A DNA stretch of 35,074 nt from positions 1 to 35,074 of the forward strand of contig CAVIJD010000024.1 of the NCBI GenBank assembly GCA_963643165.1. Reading direction: 5' to 3'. The notes under the pieces are model-generated. The model did no database searches. It worked only from the letters and a program-made list of their open reading frames with translations, and had not been told where the DNA came from. The number at the start of each line of letters is the position of its first letter. Positions within the stretch are counted from its first letter, which is position 1. Below are positions 1 to 8,190 of this stretch, piece by piece. This DNA is from F23-D06 sp963643165. Its GTDB lineage: Bacteria; Bacteroidota; Bacteroidia; Bacteroidales; WCHB1-69. The position numbers and the translations under genes are program-made.

Positions 1-111
1 AGATGCCCAATCATTGGCGGCTCGTTGAGCCGCCAATGACCATAACCGACGGTGAGGCCGTCGGAGCAAGTCGCGCCCCGAGTTAAACAGGTCCTCGAAG
101 AGGGCCAACAT
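1..111 (-). CDS. Possible 5' end of a leftward gene running off the left edge (uncertain)
   Basis: An ATG on the minus strand at 111-109 opens a frame of 37 codons with no stop before the window edge. The peptide begins MLALFEDLFNSG and is rich in Arg, Leu and Ala. I do not recognise it. No clear promoter of the Bacteroidota type is seen upstream of it. The same DNA holds two perfect inverted repeats (11-39 and 46-64), which fits a structured non-coding segment at least as well as a gene. The frame may simply be open by chance in GC-rich DNA. Confidence 0.2.
   Translation of the reverse strand, partial: MLALFEDLFNSGRDLLRRPHRRLWSLAAQRAANDWAS
11..64. repeat. Two adjacent perfect hairpins
   Basis: The first is a 12-bp perfect stem (11-22 with 28-39, loop CGTTG). 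The second is a 7-bp stem (46-52 with 58-64, loop TGAGG). They are six bases apart. Neither is followed by a T-run on either strand, so they are not typical intrinsic terminators. They could be the end of a structured RNA or a protein-binding site cut by the window edge, or palindromic coding DNA. Confidence 0.5.
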
Positions 112-200
112 TGTGGAAAGAGAGAAAGAACAACATGCGCAACGCTCCACATTCTACATCCTACATTCGTGCGGAAGCCGTGGGTGCTTCTTGACAATTA

Positions 201-231
201 TTTGCCCTTTTGAAAGTAAATGCTATCTTTG
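201..231 (+). promoter_or_regulatory. Bacteroidota sigma-ABfr-type promoter of the gldA-sppA-murF operon
   Basis: TTTG at 201-204 and TATCTTTG at 224-231 are separated by 19 bases, an exact match to the Bacteroidota consensus TTTG-N19/21-TAnnTTTG. Transcription should start about 238-240, leaving a leader of about 20 bases before the ATG at 258. This rules out the in-frame ATG at 210, which lies inside the promoter. Confidence 0.8.
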
Positions 232-257
232 CAGCCTTTATCAATAACGCCAGCACA

Positions 258-1004
258 ATGTCTATCATCGTCAATAATGTCAGCAAGGTTTTCGGGAAGC
301 AATATGCCCTGAACAACGTCAGTTTTGAAGCAAAGAAAGGGGAGATTGTCGGCTTCCTCGGTCCAAACGGCGCCGGCAAGACCACTATGATGAAAATCAT
401 CACCTGCCTCATCCCTCCCACCCAAGGAGACGTCACCGTCTGCGGGCTTGACATCTGGAAAGACTCGCTTGCCCTGCGCGAGAAGATTGGCTACCTGTCG
501 GAAGCCAACCCGCTTTATTATGATATGTATGTGCGTGAGTTCTTGCAGTTTATTGCCGGCATCCACCATCTCAAAGAGGCCAAAACAAAGGTGGCTGACA
601 TTATCGAGAAGACTGGGCTGACCCCGGAAGAGCATAAGAAAATCGGAGCCCTCTCGCGCGGTTACAAGCAGCGTGTCGGCATTGCCCAGGCACTCATCCA
701 CGACCCTGAAGTGCTGATTTTGGACGAGCCCACCACCGGCCTCGACCCCAACCAGCTTGTGGAGATCCGCGACCTGATCCGCACCTACGGCAAAGACCGC
801 ACCGTGCTGCTTTCTACACACATCATGCAGGAGGTGCAAGCCTTATGCGACCACGTCATCATCATCAACAAAGGCAAAATCGTGGCCGACGCCAAAGTGT
901 CGGAACTGCCCCAGATGGCCGACAAAATGGGGCTGCGCCACTCCTCTGAACTCAACGTCTCCGAAATGGAACGCCTTTTCCAGGCTCTCACCTCCCAAGA
1001 TTGA
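258..1004 (+). CDS. gldA: ABC transporter ATP-binding protein, GldA-like
   Basis: Cytoplasmic ATPase subunit of an ABC transporter, 248 residues. Walker A GPNGAGKTT is at 35-43, the signature is the variant LSRGY at 132-136, Walker B VLILDEP at 152-158 and the switch His at 188. The YLSEANPLYYDMYV and STHIMQEV segments are like GldA, the ATPase that works with GldF and GldG in Bacteroidota gliding bacteria and is widespread in non-gliding Bacteroidales. The protein stops about 35 residues after the NKGKIVAD segment, so its C-terminal extension is shorter than in GldA proteins I know of (about 300 residues). No permease gene is next to it. The start is set by the promoter at 201-231. It is first gene of the operon; 7 bases separate it from the next. 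It could equally be a general ABC-2 type exporter ATPase. Confidence 0.85.
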   Translation: MSIIVNNVSKVFGKQYALNNVSFEAKKGEIVGFLGPNGAGKTTMMKIITCLIPPTQGDVTVCGLDIWKDSLALREKIGYLSEANPLYYDMYVREFLQFIAGIHHLKEAKTKVADIIEKTGLTPEEHKKIGALSRGYKQRVGIAQALIHDPEVLILDEPTTGLDPNQLVEIRDLIRTYGKDRTVLLSTHIMQEVQALCDHVIIINKGKIVADAKVSELPQMADKMGLRHSSELNVSEMERLFQALTSQD

Positions 1005-1011
1005 CAAAACT

Positions 1012-2292
1012 ATGTACCGTCTGCAACAACCGCTATACAAGTCCGGCGACCATTACGTTGCCATCGACTTTGACCAGGCTTTCAAGACCGTCGCAGCACA
1101 AACGCCAGAGGCAAACCGTGCCCTGTTTCTGGCTTCGGGCGATTATTCCAACGAAGAACTCTATCTGTTACAACGACTTGCCCGTGCGGGATACAACACC
1201 AATGCGGTAGCCTCGTTCGACTACTACCGCCGCGGCACCGCTTTCTGCTGGGACAAGAACGACATCGTGCCGCTGGCCGAGTTGTGTGGTTCCGACACCT
1301 TCTTCATCCTGCTCAACCCCGCCGCCGACACACCTGCCCAAGAGCCGCTGCTCAACATCCTGAACAGTTGCCCGGAAACGCCACGCTATAATTTCAACAC
1401 CCCTGAAACACTGAACATCAAAGACTTCGGCGCATTCTTCCGTTGCGTCAACCGCTATCTCATCGAAAACGGCCTCGCCAAAGGCATCTATGTGGAGGGG
1501 CTGGGCAAAAACTATGACCAATACAAAGACCGGCTGTTGGCCGACAACCTCGACTTGCTGCTTGGCGTCAATGGGCTCCATAAGAATGACATACAAGCAT
1601 TTGCAGACCGTCTTCGTCGTTTCAAAGCCCCGGCATTCCTGTTTTGGGAACGCTATCTCGACGAGCGCGGGGTCATAGAGTTGGAAAACCTCTGCATGCT
1701 GCTCGACATCCAAGCCAAGCCTGCGGCAGGGTTTCTTTGCATCAAAGCGGAGCCCAACTCGCAAGGGCTTTTTGACATGGGCATCGCACCCCATCTGTGT
1801 GTGGGGGGTGTCCCCTTTGCGGAAACGAACACCGCGCTCATGGAAACCTTGTACGGGAAACCCGCCCAAACTGCGGCAGTGGACGTGCCGGCGCGTCTTG
1901 ACGCCAAGGACTTTGACGCGTGCCTTTTGTTCAACGCCGGCGGCGGAGACATCCCCGAGGATGTCACAGCAGCCGTGCGCCATAGCCGTTTCTCGGTCCT
2001 GCAAACCGCCTTCATTGACGACACGGCAACCCAACAGCCTCTGTTTGACCTGTTGCTGCCCGCGTCGCTGCCCAGCGAAGTAGAGGGCACCTTCACCGAC
2101 AGCGGCCGTGTGCCCCACCGCAACCGGGCCACTGAAAACTGCCCGCTGCCTTTCACAACAACCCAGATGCTTGCCCGCATCAGTCGCGGTTGCGGACTGC
2201 CCGCCCTTGAAGACACCAACGACATCTTCCTGGAATACATCTCCTTCTTTCAAGGGGGATGCCGCAGCAAAAACAGGCATTTTTTTAGATAA
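1012..2292 (+). CDS. Shortened molybdopterin oxidoreductase-like protein
   Basis: 426 residues. The opening (YRLQQPLYKSGDHYVAIDFDQA) matches the start of the molybdopterin domain (PF00384) of FdhF/NuoG-type proteins, as do the segment NEELYLLQRLARAGYNTN, the segment NSQGLFDMGIAPHLCVGG and the late segment LLPASLPSEVEGTFTDSGR, which is the usual 'LP...E..GT..N..GR' motif. The N-terminal [4Fe-4S] Cys cluster and the C-terminal molydopterin-dinucleotide domain are missing, so the length is about half that of a formate dehydrogenase. It may be a NuoG-like or FwdB-like subunit that borrows other domains, or a non-catalytic relic. The frame is intact and its codon use resembles its neighbours. It sits 7 bases after the ABC ATPase gene and 18 before sppA. 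Confidence 0.6.
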   Translation: MYRLQQPLYKSGDHYVAIDFDQAFKTVAAQTPEANRALFLASGDYSNEELYLLQRLARAGYNTNAVASFDYYRRGTAFCWDKNDIVPLAELCGSDTFFILLNPAADTPAQEPLLNILNSCPETPRYNFNTPETLNIKDFGAFFRCVNRYLIENGLAKGIYVEGLGKNYDQYKDRLLADNLDLLLGVNGLHKNDIQAFADRLRRFKAPAFLFWERYLDERGVIELENLCMLLDIQAKPAAGFLCIKAEPNSQGLFDMGIAPHLCVGGVPFAETNTALMETLYGKPAQTAAVDVPARLDAKDFDACLLFNAGGGDIPEDVTAAVRHSRFSVLQTAFIDDTATQQPLFDLLLPASLPSEVEGTFTDSGRVPHRNRATENCPLPFTTTQMLARISRGCGLPALEDTNDIFLEYISFFQGGCRSKNRHFFR

Positions 2293-2310
2293 CCATCCAA
2301 AATCCATCGT

Positions 2311-4131
2311 ATGAACATAACGTACACTCAAGACATTCAGCCCGACAACAAGTCCTTCAAACCCGAAGGCCGCAGCCGCAAGTTCTGGCGCGTCGTATTC
2401 GGGTCAATGCTCGGATTCTTTCTCTCCTCCGTCATCGTTTCCGTGCTCTACTCCATCGTGTTCATCAGCATGTTTGTGGCACTCTCCGCCTCCTCGCAGG
2501 ACACCGCAACCATATCGGACAACAGCATCCTGAAAGTTGACCTGAGCTCGCCTATCAGCGAACGCTCTTACGAGACGCCTTTCAACAAATTCAACAGTTA
2601 TTACACCTCCGGACTTGGGCTCGACGACATCCTGGCATCCATCAAGAATGCCGCCACCGACCCTAAAATCAAAGGCATATACCTCAACGCCGCAATTGCC
2701 AACGGGTCGCCCGCAACCTTAAAAGAAATCCGCGACGCCCTGCTCTCGTTCAAGCAGTCGGGCAAATTCATCTATGCCTACAGCGACTATTATGCGCAAA
2801 ACGGCTACTACATCGCCTCTGTGGCCGACAAGGTGATCCTGAACCCTACCGGCATGTTGGAATTCAAAGGTTACGCCTTTCAGGTGATGTTTTACAAAGG
2901 ATTTATCGACAAGATGGACATTGACGTGCAGATTGTGCGGCACGGCCAATTCAAAAGCGCCGTTGAGCCCTACATCCTCGACAAGATGAGCGAAGCCAAC
3001 CGCGAACAGATGACAGTGTTGGCAAACTCGCTGTGGGAGACCTTCATCGCCGACATCTCCAAAAGCAGACACGTGCCGACAGACAGTCTCAACCTCATCG
3101 CCGACAAATTGCTCGGCTCCATACCCGAAGAGGCCTTGCGGCTGCGGCTTGTTGACAAACTGGGCTATGCCGGCGACGCCGAGCAGCTGATGAAAGAGCG
3201 CACCGGCACCGAAGAACTGAACCTCGTCTCGCTCAACACATACAAAGGCTCCTTCAACCGGTCGAGCAAAGCTTCAGACAAAATTGCCGTCGTTTATGCC
3301 GCAGGCAACATCCGTGACGGCAAAGGCGACAACAACAACGGCATCTACTCCGAGAGTTTCATCAAAGAACTCAAGAAAGCCGCTGAAGACAAAGGGGTGA
3401 AAGCCATCGTGCTGCGCATCAACTCTCCCGGCGGCAGTGCCATCGCCTCCGAGAACATCTGGCAAGAAATCGAAAAAATCAAGCAGTCGGGCAAGACCGT
3501 CGTAACCTCCATGGGCGACTATGCCGCATCGGGCGGTTATTACATTGCCTGCAACTCCGACTACATCATCGCGCAGCCCAACACGCTGACCGGCTCCATC
3601 GGTGTTTTCGGCATGATTCCCTCCTTGCAGAATTTCCTGAAAAACAAACTCGGCATCACCATCGACAGGGTCAAGTCGAACGCCCACTCCGACTATGGCA
3701 CCGGATTCCGCGCCTTAGACCCGGAAGAGATGGCCATCATGCAGCACTCCGTCGAGCAGACCTACGCCACCTTCACCGGGCGTGTCGCCGCCGGCCGTAA
3801 TCTTGCCCAAACGTATGTGGACAGCATCGGGCAAGGGCGTGTCTGGGCAGGCAAAGATGCCCTGAACCTTGGCTTAGTGGACGAATTAGGCTCCTTGGAC
3901 AATGCCATCGCCAAAGCCGCCCAACTGGCAGGCCTCACCGACTATGCCACCGTTGCCTATCCGGAACAGAAATCATGGTACGAACAACTGTTCGGCAACA
4001 ACGACGACGAAGTGACCGCCGCCATAAAAGAAAAACTCGGAAAACTCTATTTCACCTACGAAGGCATCGACCAGATACTCTCGCAAGAGGGAGTTCAGGC
4101 CCGCATGCCGATGAACATCTATATCCAATAA
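2311..4131 (+). CDS. sppA: Signal peptide peptidase SppA, 67K type
   Basis: Membrane-bound serine protease (family S49) that digests leftover signal peptides. 606 residues, the long type with two S49 modules. There is one N-terminal membrane segment (about residues 27-55). The Ser/Lys dyad is visible: Lys215 in the N-terminal module (HGQFKSAVEP) and Ser407 in the C-terminal module (GDYAASGGYY), close to K209 and S409 of E. coli SppA. The tail LTGSIGVFG and RVWAGKDALNLGLVDELG are also family hallmarks. It lies 18 bases from each neighbour and so is within the operon. In many Bacteroidota sppA sits next to lipid A genes; here the next gene is the 5-alpha-reductase homologue. Confidence 0.95.
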   Translation: MNITYTQDIQPDNKSFKPEGRSRKFWRVVFGSMLGFFLSSVIVSVLYSIVFISMFVALSASSQDTATISDNSILKVDLSSPISERSYETPFNKFNSYYTSGLGLDDILASIKNAATDPKIKGIYLNAAIANGSPATLKEIRDALLSFKQSGKFIYAYSDYYAQNGYYIASVADKVILNPTGMLEFKGYAFQVMFYKGFIDKMDIDVQIVRHGQFKSAVEPYILDKMSEANREQMTVLANSLWETFIADISKSRHVPTDSLNLIADKLLGSIPEEALRLRLVDKLGYAGDAEQLMKERTGTEELNLVSLNTYKGSFNRSSKASDKIAVVYAAGNIRDGKGDNNNGIYSESFIKELKKAAEDKGVKAIVLRINSPGGSAIASENIWQEIEKIKQSGKTVVTSMGDYAASGGYYIACNSDYIIAQPNTLTGSIGVFGMIPSLQNFLKNKLGITIDRVKSNAHSDYGTGFRALDPEEMAIMQHSVEQTYATFTGRVAAGRNLAQTYVDSIGQGRVWAGKDALNLGLVDELGSLDNAIAKAAQLAGLTDYATVAYPEQKSWYEQLFGNNDDEVTAAIKEKLGKLYFTYEGIDQILSQEGVQARMPMNIYIQ

Positions 4132-4149
4132 CCAAAACCAACGCTCATT

Positions 4150-4959
4150 ATGACTCCAGAATTTTTCACATCCGCATTTCATATTTACCTGTACGTCATG
4201 ATCGGCCTTGCCGCCGTCGTGTTCATAGCGCTTTATTTCGTCACAGCCAGCTACGGTGCATTCACCACCAGCAAATGGGGCAAAGCCATCAACAACAAAT
4301 TGGCGTGGTTTCTGATGGAATTCCCCATCTTCATCGCCATGATCGTCCTGTGGCTCGCCTCGCCGCACCGTTTCAGCCTCGTCCCTATGATATTCTTGCT
4401 CATCTTTGAGATACACTACTTCCAGCGTTCCCTCATCTTCCCTTGGATCATGAAAGGAAAGAAGAGCAAAATGTCACTGTCAATCATGTTTATGGGCATT
4501 GCTTTCAACATTCTCAATGCCATGATGCAGGGATATTGGATATTTTTCGAGTCCTTCAAATGCGACTACCACGTCTTAGGCCTATCCTACACAGACACGG
4601 CTTGGCTCTGGTCGCCGCAGTTCATCATCGGCTCCATCATCTTCTTCGGCGGCTTCTACATCAACTTGCGTTCCGACTACATCATCCGCCATCTCCGCAA
4701 AAGCGATGACGACACCAACCACTACCTTCCCTCGGGCTTCATGTTCAACTATGTTACCAGTGCCAACTATCTGGGCGAACTGCTCGAGTGGCTTGGCTTC
4801 GCCATCCTCACCTGGTCGCTGTCGGGACTGGTGTTCTTCATCTGGACCTTCGCCAACCTCGTGCCCCGAGCCAACTCCATCTACAAAAGATACCGCAAAG
4901 AGTTCGGCCCCGAGATGGATGCCCGCAAACTGAAACGGATATTCCCGTTCATCTATTAA
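4150..4959 (+). CDS. Steroid 5-alpha-reductase family membrane enzyme (SRD5A-like)
   Basis: 269 residues with several membrane segments, the size of human SRD5A1/2 (254-259). These NADPH enzymes reduce the C4-C5 double bond of 3-oxo-delta4 steroids. Residue matches are close: AWFLMEFP holds Glu57, in line with catalytic E57 of SRD5A2; EIHYFQRS holds Tyr90, in line with Y91; the cofactor side has NLRSDYIIRHLRK and SANYLGELLEW (Asn206, Glu210), matching N193/E197. The protein ends in the usual R..P.IY tail. The sequence shows the family; the substrate is inferred. Candidates are host steroids, bile-acid 3-oxo-delta4 intermediates as known for 5AR of gut Odoribacteraceae, or a bacterial lipid. 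It sits in an operon between sppA (18 bases) and murF (39 bases). Database names are usually DUF1295 or 3-oxo-5-alpha-steroid 4-dehydrogenase. Confidence 0.9.
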   Translation: MTPEFFTSAFHIYLYVMIGLAAVVFIALYFVTASYGAFTTSKWGKAINNKLAWFLMEFPIFIAMIVLWLASPHRFSLVPMIFLLIFEIHYFQRSLIFPWIMKGKKSKMSLSIMFMGIAFNILNAMMQGYWIFFESFKCDYHVLGLSYTDTAWLWSPQFIIGSIIFFGGFYINLRSDYIIRHLRKSDDDTNHYLPSGFMFNYVTSANYLGELLEWLGFAILTWSLSGLVFFIWTFANLVPRANSIYKRYRKEFGPEMDARKLKRIFPFIY

Positions 4960-4998
4960 CCTAACCGCCGCATCATCAACGGTTGACTTTACAGCGTC

Positions 4999-6264
4999 AT
5001 GAAAAACCTGAACATCGACGAGATTTACAGCTTGTACCTGAGCCATCCCCGCATCTGCACAGACACGAGGAACATCATACCCGACTCCCTCTTCATTTGT
5101 CTGAAAGGCGCAAACTTTGACGGCAACCGGTTTGCCGCCGCCGCGCTTGAGCAAGGAGCCGCCTACGTGGTCACCGAAGACGACTCGCTTTCGGCAGAGC
5201 CGCGTTGCATCGTCGTAAGCGACGCACTCGGCACCCTCCAGCAGTTAGGGGCCTTTCACCGGCAAAGGCTCACCATCCCCGTCATCGGCATCACCGGCAC
5301 CAACGGCAAGACTACAACCAAAGAGTTGACGGCCGCCGTGCTGAGCCAACGCTACCGAACCGCATTCACACAGGGCAACCTCAACAACCACATCGGCGTG
5401 CCGCTCACACTGCTTGCCATCAAGCCCGACGACGAAATCGCCATCGTAGAGATGGGGGCCAACCATCCCGGAGAGATCGCCGCATTGTGCCGCATTGCCC
5501 GCCCCGACTTCGGGATCATCACCAACATCGGCAAAGCCCACATCGAGGGGTTTGGCTCCGTAGAAGAAATCATACACACCAAAAAGGCACTCTACGAGTC
5601 TGTCATGGCGGACGGCGGCACCCTGTTCGTCAACAAGAACGACGCAACACTGTGTGCCAACCTGCACTACGGCAAGACCGTCTATTATGCCGAAGACGCG
5701 TCTAACCGCATCGCCGACATGTCGCCCTACCTCAGCGTCACCATTGGCGGCACGCTGTTAAACACGCATCTCACAGGCGGGTACAACCTCAACAACATCT
5801 TGGCCGCCGCCGCTGTCGGTCGTCACTTCGGCGTGACCCAGGCGGAAACGGCGCATGCCATAGGTCAATACACGCCAGCCAACCACCGCTCGCAGGTCAT
5901 CCGGCACAAGGGCAACACCATCATAGCCGACTATTACAACGCCAACCCCACCAGCATGGAAGCCGCGATCCGCAACCTTGCCGCCATCAACCATCCCCAC
6001 AAGTTAGCCATCCTCGGCGACATGCGGGAGTTGGGGACCATCAGCGGCGAGGAGCACCGCCGCATCATCGCGCTCTGTCAACAACTTGACATTCCCGCCG
6101 TCTTTGTAGGCCAGGAATTTTGCGCACAACACCCCTGCCGCTACTACGCGGACGTAGAAAGCCTCAACCGCGCCTTGGCAGAACAGCCCGTCAGCGATAC
6201 GATGATACTCGTCAAGGGCTCCAATGCCATGCACCTGGACCGACTGTCAGCCATACTGCCATGA
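4999..6264 (+). CDS. murF: UDP-N-acetylmuramoyl-tripeptide--D-alanyl-D-alanine ligase MurF
   Basis: Cytoplasmic ligase that adds D-Ala-D-Ala to the UDP-MurNAc tripeptide, the last soluble step of peptidoglycan precursor synthesis. 421 residues, a normal to slightly short length. The ATP-binding loop GTNGKTT is at 100-106, followed by the Mur-family segments GNLNNHIGVPLT, VEMGANHPGEI and TNIGKAHIEGFG. The central domain then has YNLNNILAAAAVG, and the C-terminal domain DYYNANPTSMEAAI, LGDMRELG and the final LVKGSNAMHLDRL. It overlaps anmK by four bases (ATGA). It is away from the rest of the dcw cluster, of which only ftsQAZ is in this window. Confidence 0.96.
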   Translation: MKNLNIDEIYSLYLSHPRICTDTRNIIPDSLFICLKGANFDGNRFAAAALEQGAAYVVTEDDSLSAEPRCIVVSDALGTLQQLGAFHRQRLTIPVIGITGTNGKTTTKELTAAVLSQRYRTAFTQGNLNNHIGVPLTLLAIKPDDEIAIVEMGANHPGEIAALCRIARPDFGIITNIGKAHIEGFGSVEEIIHTKKALYESVMADGGTLFVNKNDATLCANLHYGKTVYYAEDASNRIADMSPYLSVTIGGTLLNTHLTGGYNLNNILAAAAVGRHFGVTQAETAHAIGQYTPANHRSQVIRHKGNTIIADYYNANPTSMEAAIRNLAAINHPHKLAILGDMRELGTISGEEHRRIIALCQQLDIPAVFVGQEFCAQHPCRYYADVESLNRALAEQPVSDTMILVKGSNAMHLDRLSAILP

Positions 6265-7328
6265 CAGTCCGGAACACCTGCACCGGCCTCGGCCTCATGT
6301 CAGGCACCTCCCTTGACGGCATCGACATGGCGTTATGCACCTTCAGCGGAGAGGGCAGTCATCTTGCACACCGCATCATACGTGCCTGCACCGTGCCTTA
6401 CGAGCCTGAGTTCCGCGTCAGGCTCGCCAACGCCACGAAACTTTCCGCCATAGAATATACCCGTTTAGACATTGCCTTGGGGCAACTGATGGCGCAGCAC
6501 ATCAACCGTTGGCTCGGAGACGGCGACAAACCCGACTTCATAGCCTCGCACGGGCACACCGTATTCCACGACCCCGCAGCCGGCCTCACCACCCAAATCG
6601 GAAGCGGTGCCGTCATCGCCGCCCACACCGGCATCACCACCGTTTGCGACTTCCGGACCGGTGATGTGGCACTGGGCGGGCAAGGCGCACCGCTTGTGCC
6701 CATCGGCGACGAACTGCTCTTTGGGCAATACGACGCCTGCCTCAATTTGGGCGGATTCTCCAACATCTCGTACCGCAGCGGCGGACAGCGGCTCGCTTTC
6801 GACATAGCCCCCTGCAACATGGCACTGAACATGCTGGCCGAGATGCTCGGCCAGCCGTTTGACCGCAACGGCGAGACCGCCAGTGACGGCCAACTGATTC
6901 CTGAACTGTGCCTCGAACTTGACAAACTCAGCTATTACAGACTCCCGCCACCAAAATCATTGGGCAAAGAGTGGTTTGACGCATGCTTCAGTCCCCTATT
7001 GAGCCAATACCTGAAAACACATTCCGTTCAAGACTGCCTCAGAACTGTTGTAGAACACATTGCAGGACAGATTGCCCGTGCCGTGCCACGTTCAGCGACC
7101 ACCATGCTGACAACCGGCGGCGGCGCACACAATACATACCTCCTCCAACGCCTGAAAGACAATTGGGACGGACAAGTCGTTGTACCCGACGCGCTGACCA
7201 TCGACTACAAAGAGGCGTTGGTATTTGCCTTTCTCGGGATGTTGCGGCTGAGAGGGAGCGAAAACAGCCTCAAAAGCGTCACAGGAGCCAGCCGAAACAG
7301 TTGTGGCGGAGCGGTTTATACTGTTTAA
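6261..7328 (+). CDS. anmK: Anhydro-N-acetylmuramic acid kinase AnmK
   Basis: Phosphorylates and opens 1,6-anhydro-MurNAc to MurNAc-6-phosphate, a peptidoglycan recycling step. 355 residues. The N-terminal signature GLMSGTSLDGID is at 11-22; the SHGHTVFHDP, DFRTGDVALGGQGAPLVP and LNLGGFSNIS segments follow. The catalytic Asp is Asp181 in AFDIAPCN, matching the usual FDxGP(G/C)N motif, and the C-terminal GGGAHN completes the site. The start is the ATG overlapping the murF stop; a longer frame reading upstream inside murF is only a shadow. Translational coupling to MurF puts precursor synthesis and wall recycling under one transcript. Confidence 0.95.
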   Translation: MTVRNTCTGLGLMSGTSLDGIDMALCTFSGEGSHLAHRIIRACTVPYEPEFRVRLANATKLSAIEYTRLDIALGQLMAQHINRWLGDGDKPDFIASHGHTVFHDPAAGLTTQIGSGAVIAAHTGITTVCDFRTGDVALGGQGAPLVPIGDELLFGQYDACLNLGGFSNISYRSGGQRLAFDIAPCNMALNMLAEMLGQPFDRNGETASDGQLIPELCLELDKLSYYRLPPPKSLGKEWFDACFSPLLSQYLKTHSVQDCLRTVVEHIAGQIARAVPRSATTMLTTGGGAHNTYLLQRLKDNWDGQVVVPDALTIDYKEALVFAFLGMLRLRGSENSLKSVTGASRNSCGGAVYTV

Positions 7329-7356
7329 AACTTTTCAAAAAAAAGTTGTTCGCAAC

Positions 7357-7387
7357 TTGTGGCGAATAGAGAAAATTATTACTTTTG
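7357..7387 (+). promoter_or_regulatory. Promoter of the tonB-family gene
   Basis: TTG at 7357-7359 and TACTTTTG at 7380-7387 (TAnnTTTG) lie 20 bases apart. The predicted start is about 7394-7396, giving a leader of about 40 bases before the ATG at 7436. The -33 element lies inside a small inverted repeat (TTCGC/GCGAA, about 7349-7366) that might be an operator. An AT-only hairpin (7329-7347) just after the anmK stop may slow upstream transcription. Confidence 0.65.
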
Positions 7388-7435
7388 CCGTCCTTGAATT
7401 GAAATAATTTGAAACCTTAAAAAAGTCATAAGATT

Positions 7436-8125
7436 ATGATAACAAAGAAAAACGACAAAGGAAATCTGGAGAACAAGAGAACAATGTTCCTCCTGGTTGG
7501 ATTCATCGTTGTCTTGGCTTTGGTTTATGCTGGGTTTGAGCTGTTTGCAAGCGAGGATAAAGCCCCGGCCTTTACTATGGAAGAAGATGAATTCATTGAA
7601 GTAAAAGACGAGGATGTCATTGCAACGGATCAGACGCCCCCGCCGCCACCAGAGCCCGTACACCAGCAACAGGCTGTCGTGCTGAACATTGTAGAAGACA
7701 ATATCAAAGTCAATACCGATTTGGACTTTGGTCAGGACATTTTCGAAGATGACATCATCCCTGAAGTAGAAGACGAAGTGGTCGAAGTCATCGAAGAGGC
7801 TGCCGACGACACGCCTCCCGTATATTTCACGGAAGACATGCCCGAGTTCCCTGGCGGCATGGAGGCTCTCAACTCATTCCTCGGAAAAGAAATCCAGTAT
7901 CCTGAAGTAGCCCGTAACAACGGCATCACAGGCACCGTGCTGGTAGAGTTTGTGGTTGAGCGCGACGGACGCGTGAGCAACGCAAAGGTGAAAGTGCCCT
8001 TGTACCCCGACTGTGACAAAGAGGCTGTTCGCGGCATCATGGCAATGCCTAAATGGAAACCCGGCAAGAACATGGGCAAGCCTGTACGTTGCTTCTTCCA
8101 AGTGCCAGTAACATTCAGAATGTAA
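7436..8125 (+). CDS. TonB-family energy transducer
   Basis: 229 residues. Cytoplasmic N-terminus, one membrane segment (about residues 16-38), then an acidic and proline-containing periplasmic linker (PPPPPEP near residue 65) and a C-terminal TonB domain (about 140-229) with PEFPGGMEAL, VARNNGITGTVLVEFVVERDG and MPKWKPGKNMGKPV, the standard Bacteroidota form. Such proteins pass proton-motive energy from ExbBD to outer-membrane transporters. No exbB, exbD or receptor gene is adjacent, so the partner is unknown. The linker is unusually acidic (runs of E and D) rather than Lys/Pro-rich. It has its own promoter and terminator. Confidence 0.93.
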   Translation: MITKKNDKGNLENKRTMFLLVGFIVVLALVYAGFELFASEDKAPAFTMEEDEFIEVKDEDVIATDQTPPPPPEPVHQQQAVVLNIVEDNIKVNTDLDFGQDIFEDDIIPEVEDEVVEVIEEAADDTPPVYFTEDMPEFPGGMEALNSFLGKEIQYPEVARNNGITGTVLVEFVVERDGRVSNAKVKVPLYPDCDKEAVRGIMAMPKWKPGKNMGKPVRCFFQVPVTFRM

Positions 8126-8150
8126 TTAGTTCAATTTTTCTATTATAACG

Positions 8151-8190
8151 AACAGGGCGAAAATCAGTAGATTTTCGCCCTGTTTTGTTA
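8151..8190 (+). terminator. Intrinsic terminator after the tonB-family gene
   Basis: Perfect 15-bp stem (8151-8165 with 8170-8184), loop AGTA, followed by TTGTTA. It lies 25 bases past the tonB stop. It closes the + strand block. Confidence 0.85.

Noticed and set aside
210..257. Upstream in-frame ATG as start of the GldA-like gene
   Set aside because: It lies within the TTTG-TATCTTTG promoter, upstream of the predicted transcription start, and adds 16 residues foreign to the family.
6120..6260. Longer frame upstream of anmK
   Set aside because: It is out-of-frame DNA of murF; the ATGA overlap start gives the standard AnmK N-terminus.
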